DNA from: Glandiceps talaboti
Lineage: Eukaryota; Hemichordata; Enteropneusta; Spengelidae
NCBI RefSeq assembly: GCF_964340395.1
Contig: NC_135549.1
Coordinates: 31,044,832-31,108,831, forward strand
Direction of reading: 5' to 3'
Length of the DNA: 64,000 bases
Shown piece by piece: positions 42,855 to 54,433 of this stretch; within the stretch, counting starts at the first letter, position 1, and each line of letters begins with the position of its first letter. A program made the translations under genes and the position numbers. The notes beneath the pieces were generated by a model. That model searched no databases, was not told the origin of the DNA, and was given only the letters and a program-made list of their open reading frames with translations.

Positions 42855-43674
42855 ACAGACCCTCTACGACGGCCTATGATCTCCCCACACACATCCATGA
42901 TATGAGACACCTCCATCCAAAGAAAATGTGTGATTGAGAATCCGTGTGAGTGTGGTCATCGCTAGACTAACTGCCGCCCTCCACCAGTCGCTTGTGATAT
43001 TAGAAGAAAGCCTGAAGGTCTATCAGCAAGACTAGGTTCAGACCCCCAAACAATGGTGGTCGGAGGACTTGGCCATCGCACGGTTGCCGTTAGACTGTAA
43101 AAAATACGTTGCTGGAGGCGTCCTTATGACCCAGGTGAAGAGGTAAATAGTAAACTTTAGTAAGATTGGGGACAGAGTCAGTAGTACTGTGAGTACTTGG
43201 GATACAAATATACTAGTACGTACCACTCTTAATGCATGGTCACACCATTGCATCTGAAGAATTTATTCTTAAACATGAACTGTACGCAGTACATTTAAAA
43301 AAACAACTAAATGTGACTAAAAAAATGACCAACTTTTATCAAGAGGTTAGACAAATGTGCTGTTATCACAAACAAAGTAAACTAGGCTATATATATTTCC
43401 TAAGAAAAAAATAAGCAGTGGATTTGACGACATTTTCCAAGAATTGGAATTAAATAAACATTTTAGGTTTGCCCTCTCTCGAGATGAATATTACAATTTA
43501 TAAACAATGATTTACGTGTCAAATTCTCTATCGTTGTTTAAAATAAACACGATATCCAATACTTGCCGCCCATGGCGCTCTTACAGAATTCCAGAGATAT
43601 ACAATACAAAGCATAAAATGCATATGATGACCTACCTGGGCAATACCATGCCATAAAGTAAGGAGATAAAAATG
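42855..43674. other. Intergenic DNA, no gene recognised
   Basis: Only short chance frames. It contains one copy (around 43003-43035) of the motif agaagaaagcc...ggtctatcagcaagac, which recurs at 43850-43880 and 43997-44026 in the foldback region. It looks like scattered repeat debris. Confidence 0.4.
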
Positions 43675-43720
43675 CAACACCACAACACAACACAACACCA
43701 CAGCACAGCACAGCACAGCA
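43675..43720. repeat. CAACA/CAGCA simple-sequence tract
   Basis: A run of acaac, acacc and agcac pentamers on the plus strand, adjoining the foldback region on its right. No coding meaning is supported. Confidence 0.8.
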
Positions 43721-44035
43721 TAGTCTATCTGCTAGACCTTGGATGTTCTTCCGATAAAATACGACACACGACCGAACATCGCTATCGAGGATGGAACATC
43801 CAAGTTCGGGCAAGCCCTCACTGCGAACTTCGTTCGCTTATATATAGTATCAAAAGAAAGCCCGAACGTCTAGCAGCGAGATTACAGCACGGCACAGCAC
43901 AATATGATAGGTGCGATAATAACAAACCCTTGGGCTATGTGAACGCGACCGAAGGTCGCTAGTGAGGGCGATGGTCGTTCCATCCTCATATCTATCAGAA
44001 GAAAGCCCACGGTCTAGCAGCAAGACCATCGACCA
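43715..44035. repeat. Nested foldback (imperfect inverted repeats)
   Basis: Outer arms: ctgctagacc...cttcttcc-like text with gaggatggaac (about 43728-43800) pairs with ttccatcctc, agaagaaagcc and ggtctagcag (about 43978-44020). Inner arms: ccctcactgcgaacttcg at 43814 pairs with cgaccgaaggtcgctagtg ending near 43968. Inside are further small palindromes such as gcgaccgaaggtcgc. The arrangement suggests one foldback transposon relic inserted in another, but no target duplication is clear. Confidence 0.5.
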
Positions 44036-45041
44036 TGGAAGCGGTCGCAGTAACACGTCAACGAATGGTTAGCCTTATGTAGTCGATGAGGGCGCACAGT
44101 ACAATGATACTCAAGTACAGACAGACTATGCAATTTTGTGGTAGATATATCGGTATATACAAAACAGCCCTTTCGATGCTCCCAAGACTGTAGAAAGTCA
44201 ACAGTATTGAACTCAGTTTTGCATAATCATGCGCGTAACTTCTCGGGTTCCTCTTATTCCTCTAATACGTTCTGTTTGGATATATACCCAGTCATTTACA
44301 TTGATATATATGAAAGTACTTCAGTTGCTTCTTAGTACCTCAGACCACTAATTAGTGATCTAAGTTACAATATACACTAGTACCTATATGCTCATGCCTA
44401 CTTGTGGTTGTGCTGTGGTTACACAAGTTTCGACATATATACTAATACATATTTTGTACGTATTGGTAAGGTATGTCCTTTCGAACTCCTAAACGCCATT
44501 GATCAAACATTGAAGTTTCCCATTATATTCAAATTATTTCTCTCTAGCCATGAGCTGTCAATCAACTGGCGGTAAGTGGTTGTCATTATAATGTATTGAA
44601 TTGTCAATCAATTGTCGGCAAATAGTTGTGGTCATATAGTTAGTGTTTAGTTGTCAATCAAGTGTTGGCATTTATTTGTCATCGTGTTGACTAAATTGAT
44701 AACCGGTATAACCAGTTTTAGTTTACTCAAGAGACGGTACTCTTTCATCATTGACTGACTGAATGTCTTGTCAATGTTCGAATGGTAAATGTAACATCAA
44801 TTATTCAAAAGTATGCATGACGGGTGGCTGAGGTGGGTGATTCTATTCCTCACTAGTTACTATGTTGGTATTAATGGAATGAAAATGGACGGGGACAACA
44901 CTTTTACTTCGGTACTGTAGAACAAAAGTCCGCTGTAGTTAATTGAACACCAAGAGTTAGTTTGCCACTATTTATGTAATAAAAAATGCTCAGTCCATGA
45001 TCTCATTGTATGTATTCTCTTGATCATGGCGTGTATAATAT

Positions 45042-45046
<5 letters not shown>
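44036..45046. other. Intergenic DNA with a diverged short tandem repeat
   Basis: 44552-44690 holds about three diverged ~48-bp units, each with ctgtcaatca followed by a ggc/gtcgg stretch. A related segment lies at 46003-46180 (gagctgtcaatcatctatcgg and later ctgtcaatagggtc). The upstream flanks also look similar (cttattcctctaatacgttctg near 44257 and cttattcctatcacacgctctg near 45783, in pieces), so 44.2-44.7 kb and 45.75-46.2 kb may be an old duplication. No gene was seen. Confidence 0.4.

Positions 45047-45129
<83 letters not shown>
45047..45129. repeat. (AT)n microsatellite
   Basis: An uninterrupted alternating AT run of 83 bases; it extrudes cruciforms easily and its length in an assembly is unreliable. 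Confidence 0.97.
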
Positions 45130-45130
<1 letters not shown>

Positions 45131-45322
45131 CTCGGTCAGTATCAATCTGCTAAGGCAGTGCTCTATACCGCAGTGGCAGAGCGTAATAGTTTTGGTAGTA
45201 CTGGAACTCTTTCTCTGGTTAGTTGTAACTCGGAGTTTCACGCATTGTGCGATCATCAGACAACTCTGGTGTCTATTCTCTGTGTGTGCTGTTATATAGA
45301 GTGTGCGGTTATATAGAGTGTA

Positions 45323-45324
<2 letters not shown>
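45130..45324 (-). other. Segment between AT runs, possible retroelement tail
   Basis: On the minus strand this reads gtctgatgatcgcacaatgcg, gaaactccgagttac and, near the end, tatagagcactgccttagcag before running into (AT)n. I associate the 'tgatgatcgca..atgcgtgaaac' pattern followed by a TA tail with 3' ends of repeated elements in cnidarian and lancelet-like genomes. The family is not identified, and no reverse transcriptase is present. Confidence 0.3.

Positions 45325-45384
<60 letters not shown>
45325..45384. repeat. (AT)n microsatellite, second
   Basis: A 60-base alternating AT run. Together with 45047-45129 it brackets a 195-bp unique-looking segment. Confidence 0.97.
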
Positions 45385-45386
<2 letters not shown>

Positions 45387-46002
45387 AGTGTTGTCATATC
45401 AGTGCTAGATTTCTTTGTTGTCTACAACCCACCAATCAATAGATAGAAATCAAAGGTAATACCTCATAAAGATTATCACTGAATAGGAAATTGAAAGCAC
45501 TCACTGCTATCATGACGCACATTGTAAATCAAACGGTCATAAAAGCATTTAATCCTTACATCGGATTTCAATCATAGACTGCTATACGAAAGTAGGGTCC
45601 GGATGTTTCAATGCACTTCCGTGTATGCATGGTACGCCGTGACGGGGCGCCCTCATCGGTCAAACCCTTTCACAGCGCGTGCCGGCGAGGGCGGAGCGAC
45701 ACGCCGTATCTTATAATAGTCTAACCGTGGGTGATACAAATACTTCCATGGTACACCTGTCTCTGTAACAAATGAAACCATCCTTATTCCTATCACACGC
45801 TCTGTTGGATTTGTATTTTGGTAGTTATTTTCCTACTTGTATGTTATCACCGACATATGTTTCTTTTTTATTCTCGTAATTAATTAATATCAATGAAAAC
45901 AATCACTTGGTATATACTGACGAACTCTTAAATCTACTTTCCTATTGACTAATAGCTTAACAACTAACACCGACTTTATTAAAATGACATCTTTGTTACT
46001 GT
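45385..46002. other. Intergenic DNA with a small GC-rich foldback
   Basis: At about 45632-45710 the sequence turns GC-rich. tacgccgtgac plus gcgccctc at the left pair imperfectly with gagggcgg and gacacgccgta at the right, a foldback of ~80 bp. The GCGCCCTC element resembles the gagggcgc near the ends of the transposon at 47879, but there is no further similarity. No gene. Confidence 0.4.
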
Positions 46003-47400
46003 GAGCTGTCAATCATCTATCGGTAAGTCTTTGTAACTGACTTCTTCTGTTGGACTTAGTTAATCATAAGGATGGTGTCCAGTTATCACCTTATCGATTG
46101 TCGGTAAATCGTCGTCATTGTTTGAAGTGATCACAAGGATGGTGTCGAATTTGTTATTCTCTTAGCTGTCAATAGGGTCTTGGCAGAAGAACTAAGTCGG
46201 TCTTGTCAAAATCCCTTTGAATTAAAAATACCGTTGTCGATTTAAAGACACAATTTACAATAGGATTAAAATTTAGGTGTGAAAAACAGCTCTATCTCTG
46301 TCAGAGCTCATCCTCGTAAACCATAGCCTCATTTACGGCACAGCGTACCGTCCAAGACTTTGTGCCACCTCAGACCACTGTTCTCTATAGTGGTGTCAGG
46401 CTGACGAAAATAAGCTCTGCTTAGCGCGAATGGGCAGAGCGAGTAGAAAAAGTTGGTCAAGTGCAAAATAATTATACTATGTATTCCGTGTAGCTTTACT
46501 GATAATGTTACTCTAATACGAGATTCCATGATTGAACCCCTCACCGTTAACAACTGGTATATCTCCATCATAATGATATATCGCCATCATAAACATGTTA
46601 TCTCCACAGCACATTCACTAATTTGAGGATTTGGTAAATTCCAATGCTTTAGTAGCTAGAAAAAGACGAAATCAATGTGGTCTCGTCCATTGACTGTATG
46701 AGAATATGAAGGACACTTGCAAATACAAAACACATATTATGTTTTTGATGACTGTCGTACACAAGTTGTATAGAAGAATCGTGGACATGGTTATGCCGTC
46801 TCCACGTCACTATACTAACTTTAGAGTGTTTATATAACGTTGCAATGTGGTGTAAATCTGGATCATTCATGATAGTTTTCACTTTGTGAAAAGTGGAAAG
46901 TGGTGGCAGTAAAAAGGTTGGACAAAGGAGGGACATACAATACGTTGTTAGTCAAATAAGGCTAACCATGGATCTATTATTAATATAAGGGTGAAACCCA
47001 TTTTGCATTTTAGACAATTCACGTCTGTGTTGTATTATGTGCGTCCAACGTCGTTGTCAACGTATTATATACATGCCATCAAATACATGTGATTAATTAT
47101 AAACTTGGTATTCTTTCATTAATCGGCCAATGTCATACCTAGTTTTCTATTGTTCTTTGAAGTATGTGTTAATGACGTCACTAATCGTCTACACCTTCCA
47201 TGAATTCAAATTCAACAATATATTAATCATTTATTTCTTTGTGGGTCTATTCTTTTGCATTGCCCCTTTAACAGTCGGTAACTACAAGGGGTGACGTCAT
47301 TTTTTATGACTCGGTAAGACAGGTTCATGTCAACGGTTGATAAACTGATTCTTTGATTTTCTTAGGTATAATTTCCTTTGATCACAGACAAGGAAGAATA
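46003..47400. other. Intergenic DNA, no gene recognised
   Basis: It begins with the diverged repeat segment related to 44552-44690. Open frames here (for example minus 46329-46571 and 46649-46936) have no recognisable motif or exon signals. CRE-like TGACGTCA octamers occur at 47173-47180 and 47292-47299. Confidence 0.4.
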
Positions 47401-47500
47401 TACTTTGATACAGTTAGTTGGGTGCTACTAATAATACTATTAGTAAATATGCTTTGATACAGTCAGCTGGGTGCTACTAATAGTACTGTTAGTAATAATC
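47401..47500 (+). repeat. Two-copy 49-bp tandem repeat
   Basis: ctttgatacag, tgggtgctactaata and actattagtaa recur 49 bp apart (ctttgatac at 47403 and 47452) with a few differences. It lies about 430 bp left of the transposon end. Confidence 0.8.
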
Positions 47501-47828
47501 AATGGCCAAACCCAATATAGATTATCCTTACCAACACTCTCAACGTTATTATATTATTGCATGGGTGGTACTTCTATGGTTATAATTGTTATGCAGGTGG
47601 TAATAAAATCCTGTATTTGTAGTCGATTTTATATTATTACACGTATTAAAAGAAAGTATAGAAATAAACAGACAAAGAAAGATCCTGAAAGAATCTTCAA
47701 ACAAAATCCAAACTGTCGGTTAGTAATTGAAAAAGTCTGTCCAATGTTGCAATTGATTGATGTGATTTGGGCCGTTTTGGGTTTAATAGTATGTTTTGGG
47801 TTTTGCACAATTAACATAGTTGGGTTAT

Positions 47829-47834
47829 CACGTG
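47829..47834. promoter_or_regulatory. CACGTG E-box left of the transposon
   Basis: Perfect CACGTG palindrome, 43 bp from the TA at the left end of the element. With the element removed it would lie about 57 bp upstream of the TATA box at 54882, a normal proximal promoter distance. A role is inferred from position only. Confidence 0.35.
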
Positions 47835-47878
47835 ACTGGGTAATCTTACTATCAAGTGATAAAATATTCAAATCTATA

Positions 47879-48311
47879 CACCGATTTCATAAAGAGGGCG
47901 CTGTTCGAAAAATGATGTCATCGCGAACCGAGAACGAGGCCAGTAGGTCAGCTCAGCAGGTCAGCAATGTAAAACAAGAAGGCTGCAGACGACGTGATCG
48001 ATCTGAAAAAGTTTGGACTATAACTAGTAAGGTAAAGTATTCATTTTTAAAAGACAACATTCAAGCATTTGCTTGTTTTAGAACTCAATGGTACTAAAAT
48101 TTGTGAAACTTGCATCAAGAATGTCACTCAAGTCGGTCGCTGGATATTACTTGTGCACGATCGGTTAGCAACGTTTATTTCGCTGATCGATACGTGTACG
48201 TGATTTGTTTACCTTTTAATTTTACCTAAAAATAGCGAAAACCTCTCCAAAAAAGCCAACAGTCCATCTCTTGACTAGAATTTTAATCTATGGTGATTAC
48301 CGTGCGATTCA
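47879..48311 (+). repeat. Left 433-bp terminal inverted repeat
   Basis: Pairs with 54434-54866 with no gap and one difference (T at 48028 against C in the reverse complement of 54717). It contains AAG|GTAAAGT (exon side ending 48031), a good splice donor, so the transposase transcript may start in the repeat and splice to the acceptor at 48777-48778, 20 bases before the ATG. The frame that runs from outside the element into this repeat (47471-48097) is chance. Confidence 0.95.
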
Positions 48312-48797
48312 GTGCTTTTAATCTTAGTAAATGGTGCAGATTCTCGTGTCGGCAATCAACTTTACAGCCATTGTTTATTATTGTAACTTTGTTATTATTT
48401 TGTCTGTCCTCAACTGAATGCTTTCACCCACATCGTTGCCAGTCGCCCCGGTCAATATCAATGTTCCTATTGTAAGATTTGAACGAAAATACCTTGTTAC
48501 ATGCCACTATTTTAAACACAATTGGTGTTTACAGATTGAGGAGGGTTTCATAGCCAGTGGCTGTAGGAACGGGTATACTGGTATTATGATAATTCTACGT
48601 CAGTATAATCAGTATGTACCATTGTACATGTACTTTTGTTGGTACTGAATGAAATGTTTATTTCTGCCACTTTAGATTGACCTTTCATCAGCTTCTTCCA
48701 ACTTAGGCTGCATTAGATTTTGTTAATGTAAAAATTTGAAGACGATTTTTAAAACATTCTGTTACACTTTTTTTCCAGGTAAAAGTAGACCAAAGGC

Positions 48798-50417
48798 ATG
48801 CCTCTGCATTGCTGTGTTCCAGGGTGCACTGGCAGTGGATATCGGTTTGTAGACGACCACAGGATTTCATTTCACTGTTTTCCAAATGATGGAAATTTAC
48901 TAAAACAATGGATTCATGCTATAAGACGTAACCCGGGTGTACATTTTAACCTGAACAAACACACAAAGATCTGTTCACTTCACTTCACTGAAAACGATTT
49001 CAAATACACACTTGCAAGGAAAAGACTACTTGTAAATAATGCACTTCCATCAAAGTTTTTATGGACCAAATCACCAAAGAAAAGTAGTGTACTAGCTGCA
49101 AGCCAATCAGCAGTTATTGCTACTGATGAACACTCAGAAAATAAAAGTCGAACAGGAAATGCAGATGATAAGCTAGGTAGTACAGCTTGTAGAACTGAAT
49201 TGCTTGTTGACACCATTGCACTTGGAGACTGTCAAAATACAACTGATATACCACAGACTGTGGAGGAAGTAAGGTCCATATATGAGGAGAAGCTGGTGAA
49301 AGTAAAGCTTGAATATAATGTAAAAATACAAACTCTTGAAAGTGAAATTCAAAGTATCAAAGATAGCCACACGAGACAGTTAAAGATAATTTCTGAAGAT
49401 GTTGAAATACTTAAAAATGAAGTGGCTTCCCTGGAAAGAAAATGTAGTCAGAATGAATTCAGTGTAACTAAATTTCTGAAATCAAATAATGACATAGCAT
49501 TTTATACCGGATTTCCAGATCCAACCACTTTTCTTAGTGTTTTTGAGTTTTTAGATCCAGGCGACAAAAGTGAGAATATTGTTTACTGGAAATGTGCAAT
49601 TGAGAAAGTCAATTTACAAAACAATGATAATTCAAGTCAAAATAATGTTAAACTAGGAAGACCTAGATCATTGGAACCCCTGGAAGAATTTTTTTTAGTC
49701 ATGTGCAGATTAAGACAAGGTTTTGCTGAACAGCATTTGGCAAATCTATACAATGTATCTGTTTCAACAGTTAGCAGAATTATCATCACATGGGTCAATT
49801 ACATGTTTTTAAAGTTTGGGTGCTTGGACATTTGGCCAAGCAAAGATGTAATTAAAGCAACAATGCCACTGTCCATGAAGGAAAAGTATCCCTCCACTAG
49901 GGTGATCCTTGATTGTACCGAAATAAAATGTGAAATGCCATCCTCACTTATTTTAAACACACAATTGTTTTCTCACTATAAGAACCATGTAACCATGAAG
50001 GGTTTGATTGGAATTGCTCCTAGCGGTGGAATAACATTTGTTAGTCAGTTATATACAGGTTCCATCAGTGATAGGGAAATAGTGAAACGTAGTGGCTTTT
50101 TGAATATGGATTTTGATGTTGGTGATTCTGTCATGGCAGACAAAGGCTTTACTATATCAGACTTACTTAAGGAAAAGGGAGTGTCACTAAATATCCCCCC
50201 ATTTCTTGAGAGGAGAGGCCAGTTGGATGCAGATGAAGTTGCTGAGACACAAGAGATAGCATCTGAGAGAATACATGTTGAGAGGGCAATCAATAAAATA
50301 AAAAATTTTCACATTTGGGATAGATTATTTCCATTATCCATGTTTGGCTGTGTTAATCAAATGTGGACAGTATGTGCCCTTTTGTGTAATTTTCAAGATC
50401 CAATTATAAGTGTATAA
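48798..50417 (+). CDS. THAP-domain DDE transposase
   Basis: A 539-residue transposase, intact. N-terminal THAP zinc finger (residues 1-88): C5 or C6, C10, then C59-x2-H62, with W38 and a late AVPxxF-like ALPSKF; it should bind the element's terminal repeats. A charged coiled coil spans about 153-215. A helix-turn-helix of the Tnp_4 type is at about 288-335 (GRPRSLEPLEEFF, ending VSVSTVSRII). A DDE_Tnp_4 nuclease core follows, with D372 (LDCTE), D448 (MADKGF) and E495 (RIHVERAI) as the likely metal-binding triad. The start is the ATG 20 bases after the acceptor ttttttttccag (AG 48777-48778), so a 5' UTR intron is likely, perhaps from the donor in the left repeat at 48031. AATAAA overlaps the stop codon (50416-50421). 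No stop or frameshift was seen, so the protein could be active. THAP plus DDE_Tnp_4 fits the ISL2EU/Harbinger group rather than P elements. Confidence 0.92.
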   Translation: MPLHCCVPGCTGSGYRFVDDHRISFHCFPNDGNLLKQWIHAIRRNPGVHFNLNKHTKICSLHFTENDFKYTLARKRLLVNNALPSKFLWTKSPKKSSVLAASQSAVIATDEHSENKSRTGNADDKLGSTACRTELLVDTIALGDCQNTTDIPQTVEEVRSIYEEKLVKVKLEYNVKIQTLESEIQSIKDSHTRQLKIISEDVEILKNEVASLERKCSQNEFSVTKFLKSNNDIAFYTGFPDPTTFLSVFEFLDPGDKSENIVYWKCAIEKVNLQNNDNSSQNNVKLGRPRSLEPLEEFFLVMCRLRQGFAEQHLANLYNVSVSTVSRIIITWVNYMFLKFGCLDIWPSKDVIKATMPLSMKEKYPSTRVILDCTEIKCEMPSSLILNTQLFSHYKNHVTMKGLIGIAPSGGITFVSQLYTGSISDREIVKRSGFLNMDFDVGDSVMADKGFTISDLLKEKGVSLNIPPFLERRGQLDADEVAETQEIASERIHVERAINKIKNFHIWDRLFPLSMFGCVNQMWTVCALLCNFQDPIISV

Positions 50418-50421
50418 TAAA
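50416..50421 (+). terminator. Poly(A) signal of the transposase gene
   Basis: AATAAA formed by the stop codon and the following bases. Others follow within 350 bp (for example around 50745), so the exact cleavage site is open. Confidence 0.5.
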
Positions 50422-51343
50422 TTTTTCCAGTTCAATGAGGCACGGCAATGTATGTTCCCTAATGAAATCAAACAAATTAATGAAAATTGTGTTGAGACGG
50501 GTATTTCTAATTAGATCAAGGTATTCTTCTATTTATTGTATCAGTATGTATGTATGTGTTTGTGCATCACAAGTATATTGAGACATACAGTGTACTTTTC
50601 ATATCAAAACACAGCACCTTTTATTATGAATTTTAAATCAGCCAACCATACCAATAACTTTACTCCCAGTAAAACCAAAGCAGCTAAAACTTATTTATAA
50701 ATATTTCACTAGTCTCACTACAGGTGTTACATGTATATACTGTAAATAAATAATGTTATAATTTAATACACATTCTGTAAATATTCAAACCAATAAAATA
50801 TTTCATTATTTATAAATTACTCAATAGTATATTTTTAAAAATGTGAATATTTACAATAAAATCTTACAATTACTGTACATGTATTTATTAAACAATAATA
50901 TTTGATTTTCTATGAATTGGTATATAGTGCATTTTAAAAATGTGGATACCACACAATTATAAATTCATTAAGAATGGGAAACTATGAACCAATGTAAACA
51001 TAATACATGCTGCTATGTGAGATAAAATTTAGAAGTCTGACAATAAATATTTTATGCACATCTTAATGTCTTTCATGTTGTCATTGCAATCACACTTGAT
51101 AATGAACTTTGCCAAAAATTGTAAGATTTGATTAAGAATGAAAAGAACATGTGTTGGTCTGGAAATGAGGATGAAGTAGTGTACATTTGGTTACAGGATA
51201 AACACAATTCCTTGTTAAACTTTTCATTAAAGAGTGGTAAGTTCAGGATAGACAGTGTTGACTTTGATACTTTGGTTAGAAAACTAATATACTCAGTCAT
51301 AGTTCATTAATGTAGAATGTCTGAAGTGTACAGCTCATGAACT
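50422..51343. other. AT-rich spacer between the two convergent transposon genes
   Basis: Very AT-rich and without coding signals apart from short chance frames. It holds several AATAAA motifs on plus and at least one on minus (tttatt at about 50884), as expected for two convergent 3' ends. Confidence 0.5.
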
Positions 51344-53912
51344 TTATGGTTTTGCTGCAAGAATACAAGGCCCATAAAATTTCACAAAAAAGTCTGATAA
51401 CTTTTTCAACATGTCCCTCCAAAAGTTCAAGTCAAATCCAATTCTTTCCACACTTATTCCCTTGTGTGTGTACAGGATAAAATCACACCATTTGGCACCA
51501 GTGATGGCCATCTGTCCCTGAACCTGGTAGTAATACCTGTGAGTTGCATCAAGAGGTGTGATGCATCAAGAGGTGTGATGTTCTTTTTAGTTTCAGGACA
51601 TTTGGCCTCACTGATGCCAAAGTGTGGTTTAGCTCCCATATCAACAACCTTCCCATCAGGTGTACCAGCCAGATAACCAAATACTGTGTCTATAACTAAG
51701 CCACACCTATAGACTGATATGTTATACCCAGAACTTTGCATGTATTTTACGTAACACTCTAGAGCCTTGCCCTCAAACATTTTACCATGCTCTGTATAAA
51801 CTGATTGAAATGGCTTAGGATTTAACAATCGCTCAGCTAAAGTATCAAAATTACGCTTTCTAGTACACACATCATAAAAAGTTGAAGCAGTTATTCTTGG
51901 TTTACGAAGTTCCCACCATTTACTATTGGCTGATTGGTTTCTTGTATTAGCTTCTATGAATGAAGCACTATTTTCATCAATAGTCAGGTCAGATATTAAA
52001 GCATTTACCTCATTTGACATTGGCTGGTTTAAATTTTGTAAATTAAGAGAAGATAAAGGGAATCGAGGGTAAGTAGTACAGGATGGTGTTGTCAACGGAA
52101 CTCTAGTCATTGAATGCTCTGAAATATTAACAGTAAAATTAGACTCACTGTGAGCCAATTGGTAACTCAACACTGAACCTTTTGGCATCGGACCTACCTT
52201 TGTATCAACCATAGATGTACTGTCACTAAGAGGAGTTATTAATAGAGCACTACTCTTAGCATTTCTTTCAATACATTTTGTTTTGAGGGCAATTTCATTT
52301 CTAGTATTGATAATATCACCCCTTACAGCCTTATACAGAGTACAACATACTGCATCCCCATCATTATTATGCCCCATCTTCAGCTTTTTTACAGCAATTT
52401 CCATAGCTGGTTGGGGTTCAATGCCATCAGTACGTCTCTGATTCCATTTTTGTAATTTTGAGGTTACTGGGATATTTCCATTCAAATCTTTCTGTGAATT
52501 AACATTAGAAACCTCTGTAAAGCCATACAGTGAATATTCACAAACTCTGAACATTAGCCCAATCAAATGGTTGCATTGACCAGATTTTCCAGCTACACAA
52601 GAGCACTGACCATGTAAAACTTCACCAGTAACAAGATTTAACGTCAAGTGCAGTTTATGAGGATCCTTATTTTTACTGTAACTATGGAAACAGTTGGATT
52701 TAAAGTAAAATGCTGTATCTGATTTAGCTGTCTCTATGTTGTACAGATAGTTCTCACAGTGAAACACGTTGCCACGTTTGAAAGCTGTCGGCTCAGACTT
52801 ATCCCTTTTCTCTTTTCGCAAGTTCTTACCACCCTTTGCAACATAACAGTCCATCTGTGCCCGTGAAAATAAAGGCAGCTTTTCCAAAGATTTGCCCCAT
52901 CCACTGACTGGATAACAAATAGGTATACTGGTGCTGTCTTCCTGGCTGGTAATTCCTAGTTTCTGTTTTTTGAGTTTTGAGTATACTTTGTTTTTATCTG
53001 GATCAACAATTTTCCTGTGTAATTTGTTGTCAATGAAGTGATGAACTCTGGAAAAGAAAACAGAAAATTTTGCTGATCAGTGAAGTCACTGCTCACTCCC
53101 AAAACTTAAAGGTACGACTGCCTGGGCCTGGGACGTATTTTGCATATGACTGACTGTATGTTTGGAGGTGGAGAACTTGTGATGACTCACTGGCAAGTAA
53201 TCACCAAGAATATAAACATTCCCTATCTGGGTTGATCACATGCAAATGCCGCATATTTGAATAATCCTGAGTGACACACAATCTAAACAGCTATTTGCAG
53301 TTGAATTTGTCTCATTTTGAAAGGTTTTTTTATTCTATGAAACAAACAGATTGCTTTTCAACTAATTTGTGTATAAAGTTACCATCCAATGACATTCACA
53401 AACAATTTGTGAACGATACATGACCTGTGTATTTCTCAGAGCACAGAAAAAATGTTGAAAACAAGACCCAGAAGCTAGTGCTCTGTACAGCAGTTTGAAT
53501 TTCCTGCATTTGCATAGATTAGCCATAATCCTCTCTATACAGGGCAGTTCTGTCTTTAAAGCAACTTCAAAGCAGTAAGTTAAACTCTAAATTACCTTCT
53601 ATAACATTCTGTTGTAAATGTTATTCATACACAGCAGTAGAAATAAATACTGGTACATTGATGAGAAAGGAAAATGCAAAGTTTTACAACTATGATAAAA
53701 CGTTTACTTTTAAAAAATATATATATACATATCACCAATAGTTACCTTGCAACAAGTTCTGCTTTTGTCATGCTCTGCTTTGGTTGGTGTCCCCTACACA
53801 TCAGCCAAAACCGTAGTTCGTCTTTTCCCAATCGTGCTGGTTCTCTTCCATTTAGAGATGCCCCAGGTATATCTTCTTCTGTCAATGCTATATCTTCCTT
53901 ACTTTCCATCAT
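51344..53912 (-). pseudogene. SAP/SWIM/YqaJ-nuclease gene of the transposon, frameshifted
   Basis: Second gene of the element, minus strand, two exons. Exon 1 (53912-53746) begins MMESKEDIAL and carries a SAP-like helix pair (LGKDELRFWLMCRGHQ, then KAELVAR). The donor GCAAG|GTAAC and the acceptor ttttcttttccag (exon 2 from 53047) join the frame as R-VHHFIDNK, with an intron of 698 bp. In spliced numbering a SWIM zinc finger lies near 204-216 (CSCVAG..GQCNH). A YqaJ-type PD-(D/E)xK nuclease starts near 439 (RITASTFYDV), with D520 (GTPDG) and E536-x-K538 (SEAKCP). A 17-bp tandem duplication at 51547-51580 then shifts the frame and the protein ends at 51454 (586 residues). The expected C-terminus (YYYQVQGQ, AKWCDF, SVERIGFD) continues in another frame to TAA at 51344. 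The catalytic residues precede the break, so a truncated product is possible but would lack the end of the fold. The nuclease's role in transposition is not known to me. Confidence 0.85.
51547..51580. repeat. 17-bp tandem duplication that breaks the YqaJ gene
   Basis: catcaagaggtgtgatg occurs twice, back to back. Taking one copy away brings the two halves of the YqaJ domain into one frame, so the duplication is the lesion. The two copies are identical, so it is recent. Confidence 0.9.
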
Positions 53913-54433
53913 GACACTAAAACTAACTAACTCTACAACTATACTCCTACACTAGTAGTCACTACATGTTGACAGTCACAGCTACATCATTCTCCCTGCA
54001 CTGGCCTGTCCAAAAAATACAACCACAAAAAGATATACTAGTAAAAAATGCGATAATGACAATGTGGACACAATATTAATCTTTGAAAATTTGTGACTGA
54101 TCTTTCTAAAAGAACTCAACCGTGGAAGGTGTTCTGTTTTCACTGCAATTAACACAACAAGCAATTTTTTTTTTTTATCAGTATTTGTCATTCAGTGACT
54201 GATACAGCTCGCTGGACATGTCGCATACGGTCCCAGTGAAGATAATACTAGATAAATGAAGATGACGCAATTGTAAGCTAACCATAAACTAACCCTAAAC
54301 ATAGCAACAGTAAATGTAAAATATTGCCTTGATTTGGAAATTGAAGCAATGATCGAATGTAATTTTCACTGTGACTCTTTTCCCTATCATCAAGCTTATC
54401 CACACTCGTAGACGACATGTACGCCCATTCCGG
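53913..54433. other. 5' region of the YqaJ gene inside the transposon
   Basis: No coding signal. Read on minus, the stretch before the ATG at 53912 contains weak acceptor-like AGs (gttagttagttttag). The right terminal repeat carries the mirrored donor (exon end 54714), so a 5' UTR intron is possible. Confidence 0.4.

Noticed and set aside
44819-44856. tRNA-like boxes (tggctgaggtggg and gattctattcc)
   Set aside because: The two boxes are almost adjacent, without room for the anticodon arm, and no cloverleaf can be drawn. At most a relic of a tRNA-derived SINE.
44990-45397. 135-codon frame on minus
   Set aside because: Mostly IYIY from (AT)n runs at either end.
47471-48097. 208-codon plus-strand frame
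   Set aside because: It crosses from flanking DNA into the transposon's left repeat; its end is duplicated in the right repeat, so the frame arose by insertion. The hydrophobic parts reflect AT-rich DNA.
48290-48648. Two short plus-strand frames upstream of the transposase
   Set aside because: They lie in the probable 5' UTR intron, have no motif, and one starts in the terminal repeat.
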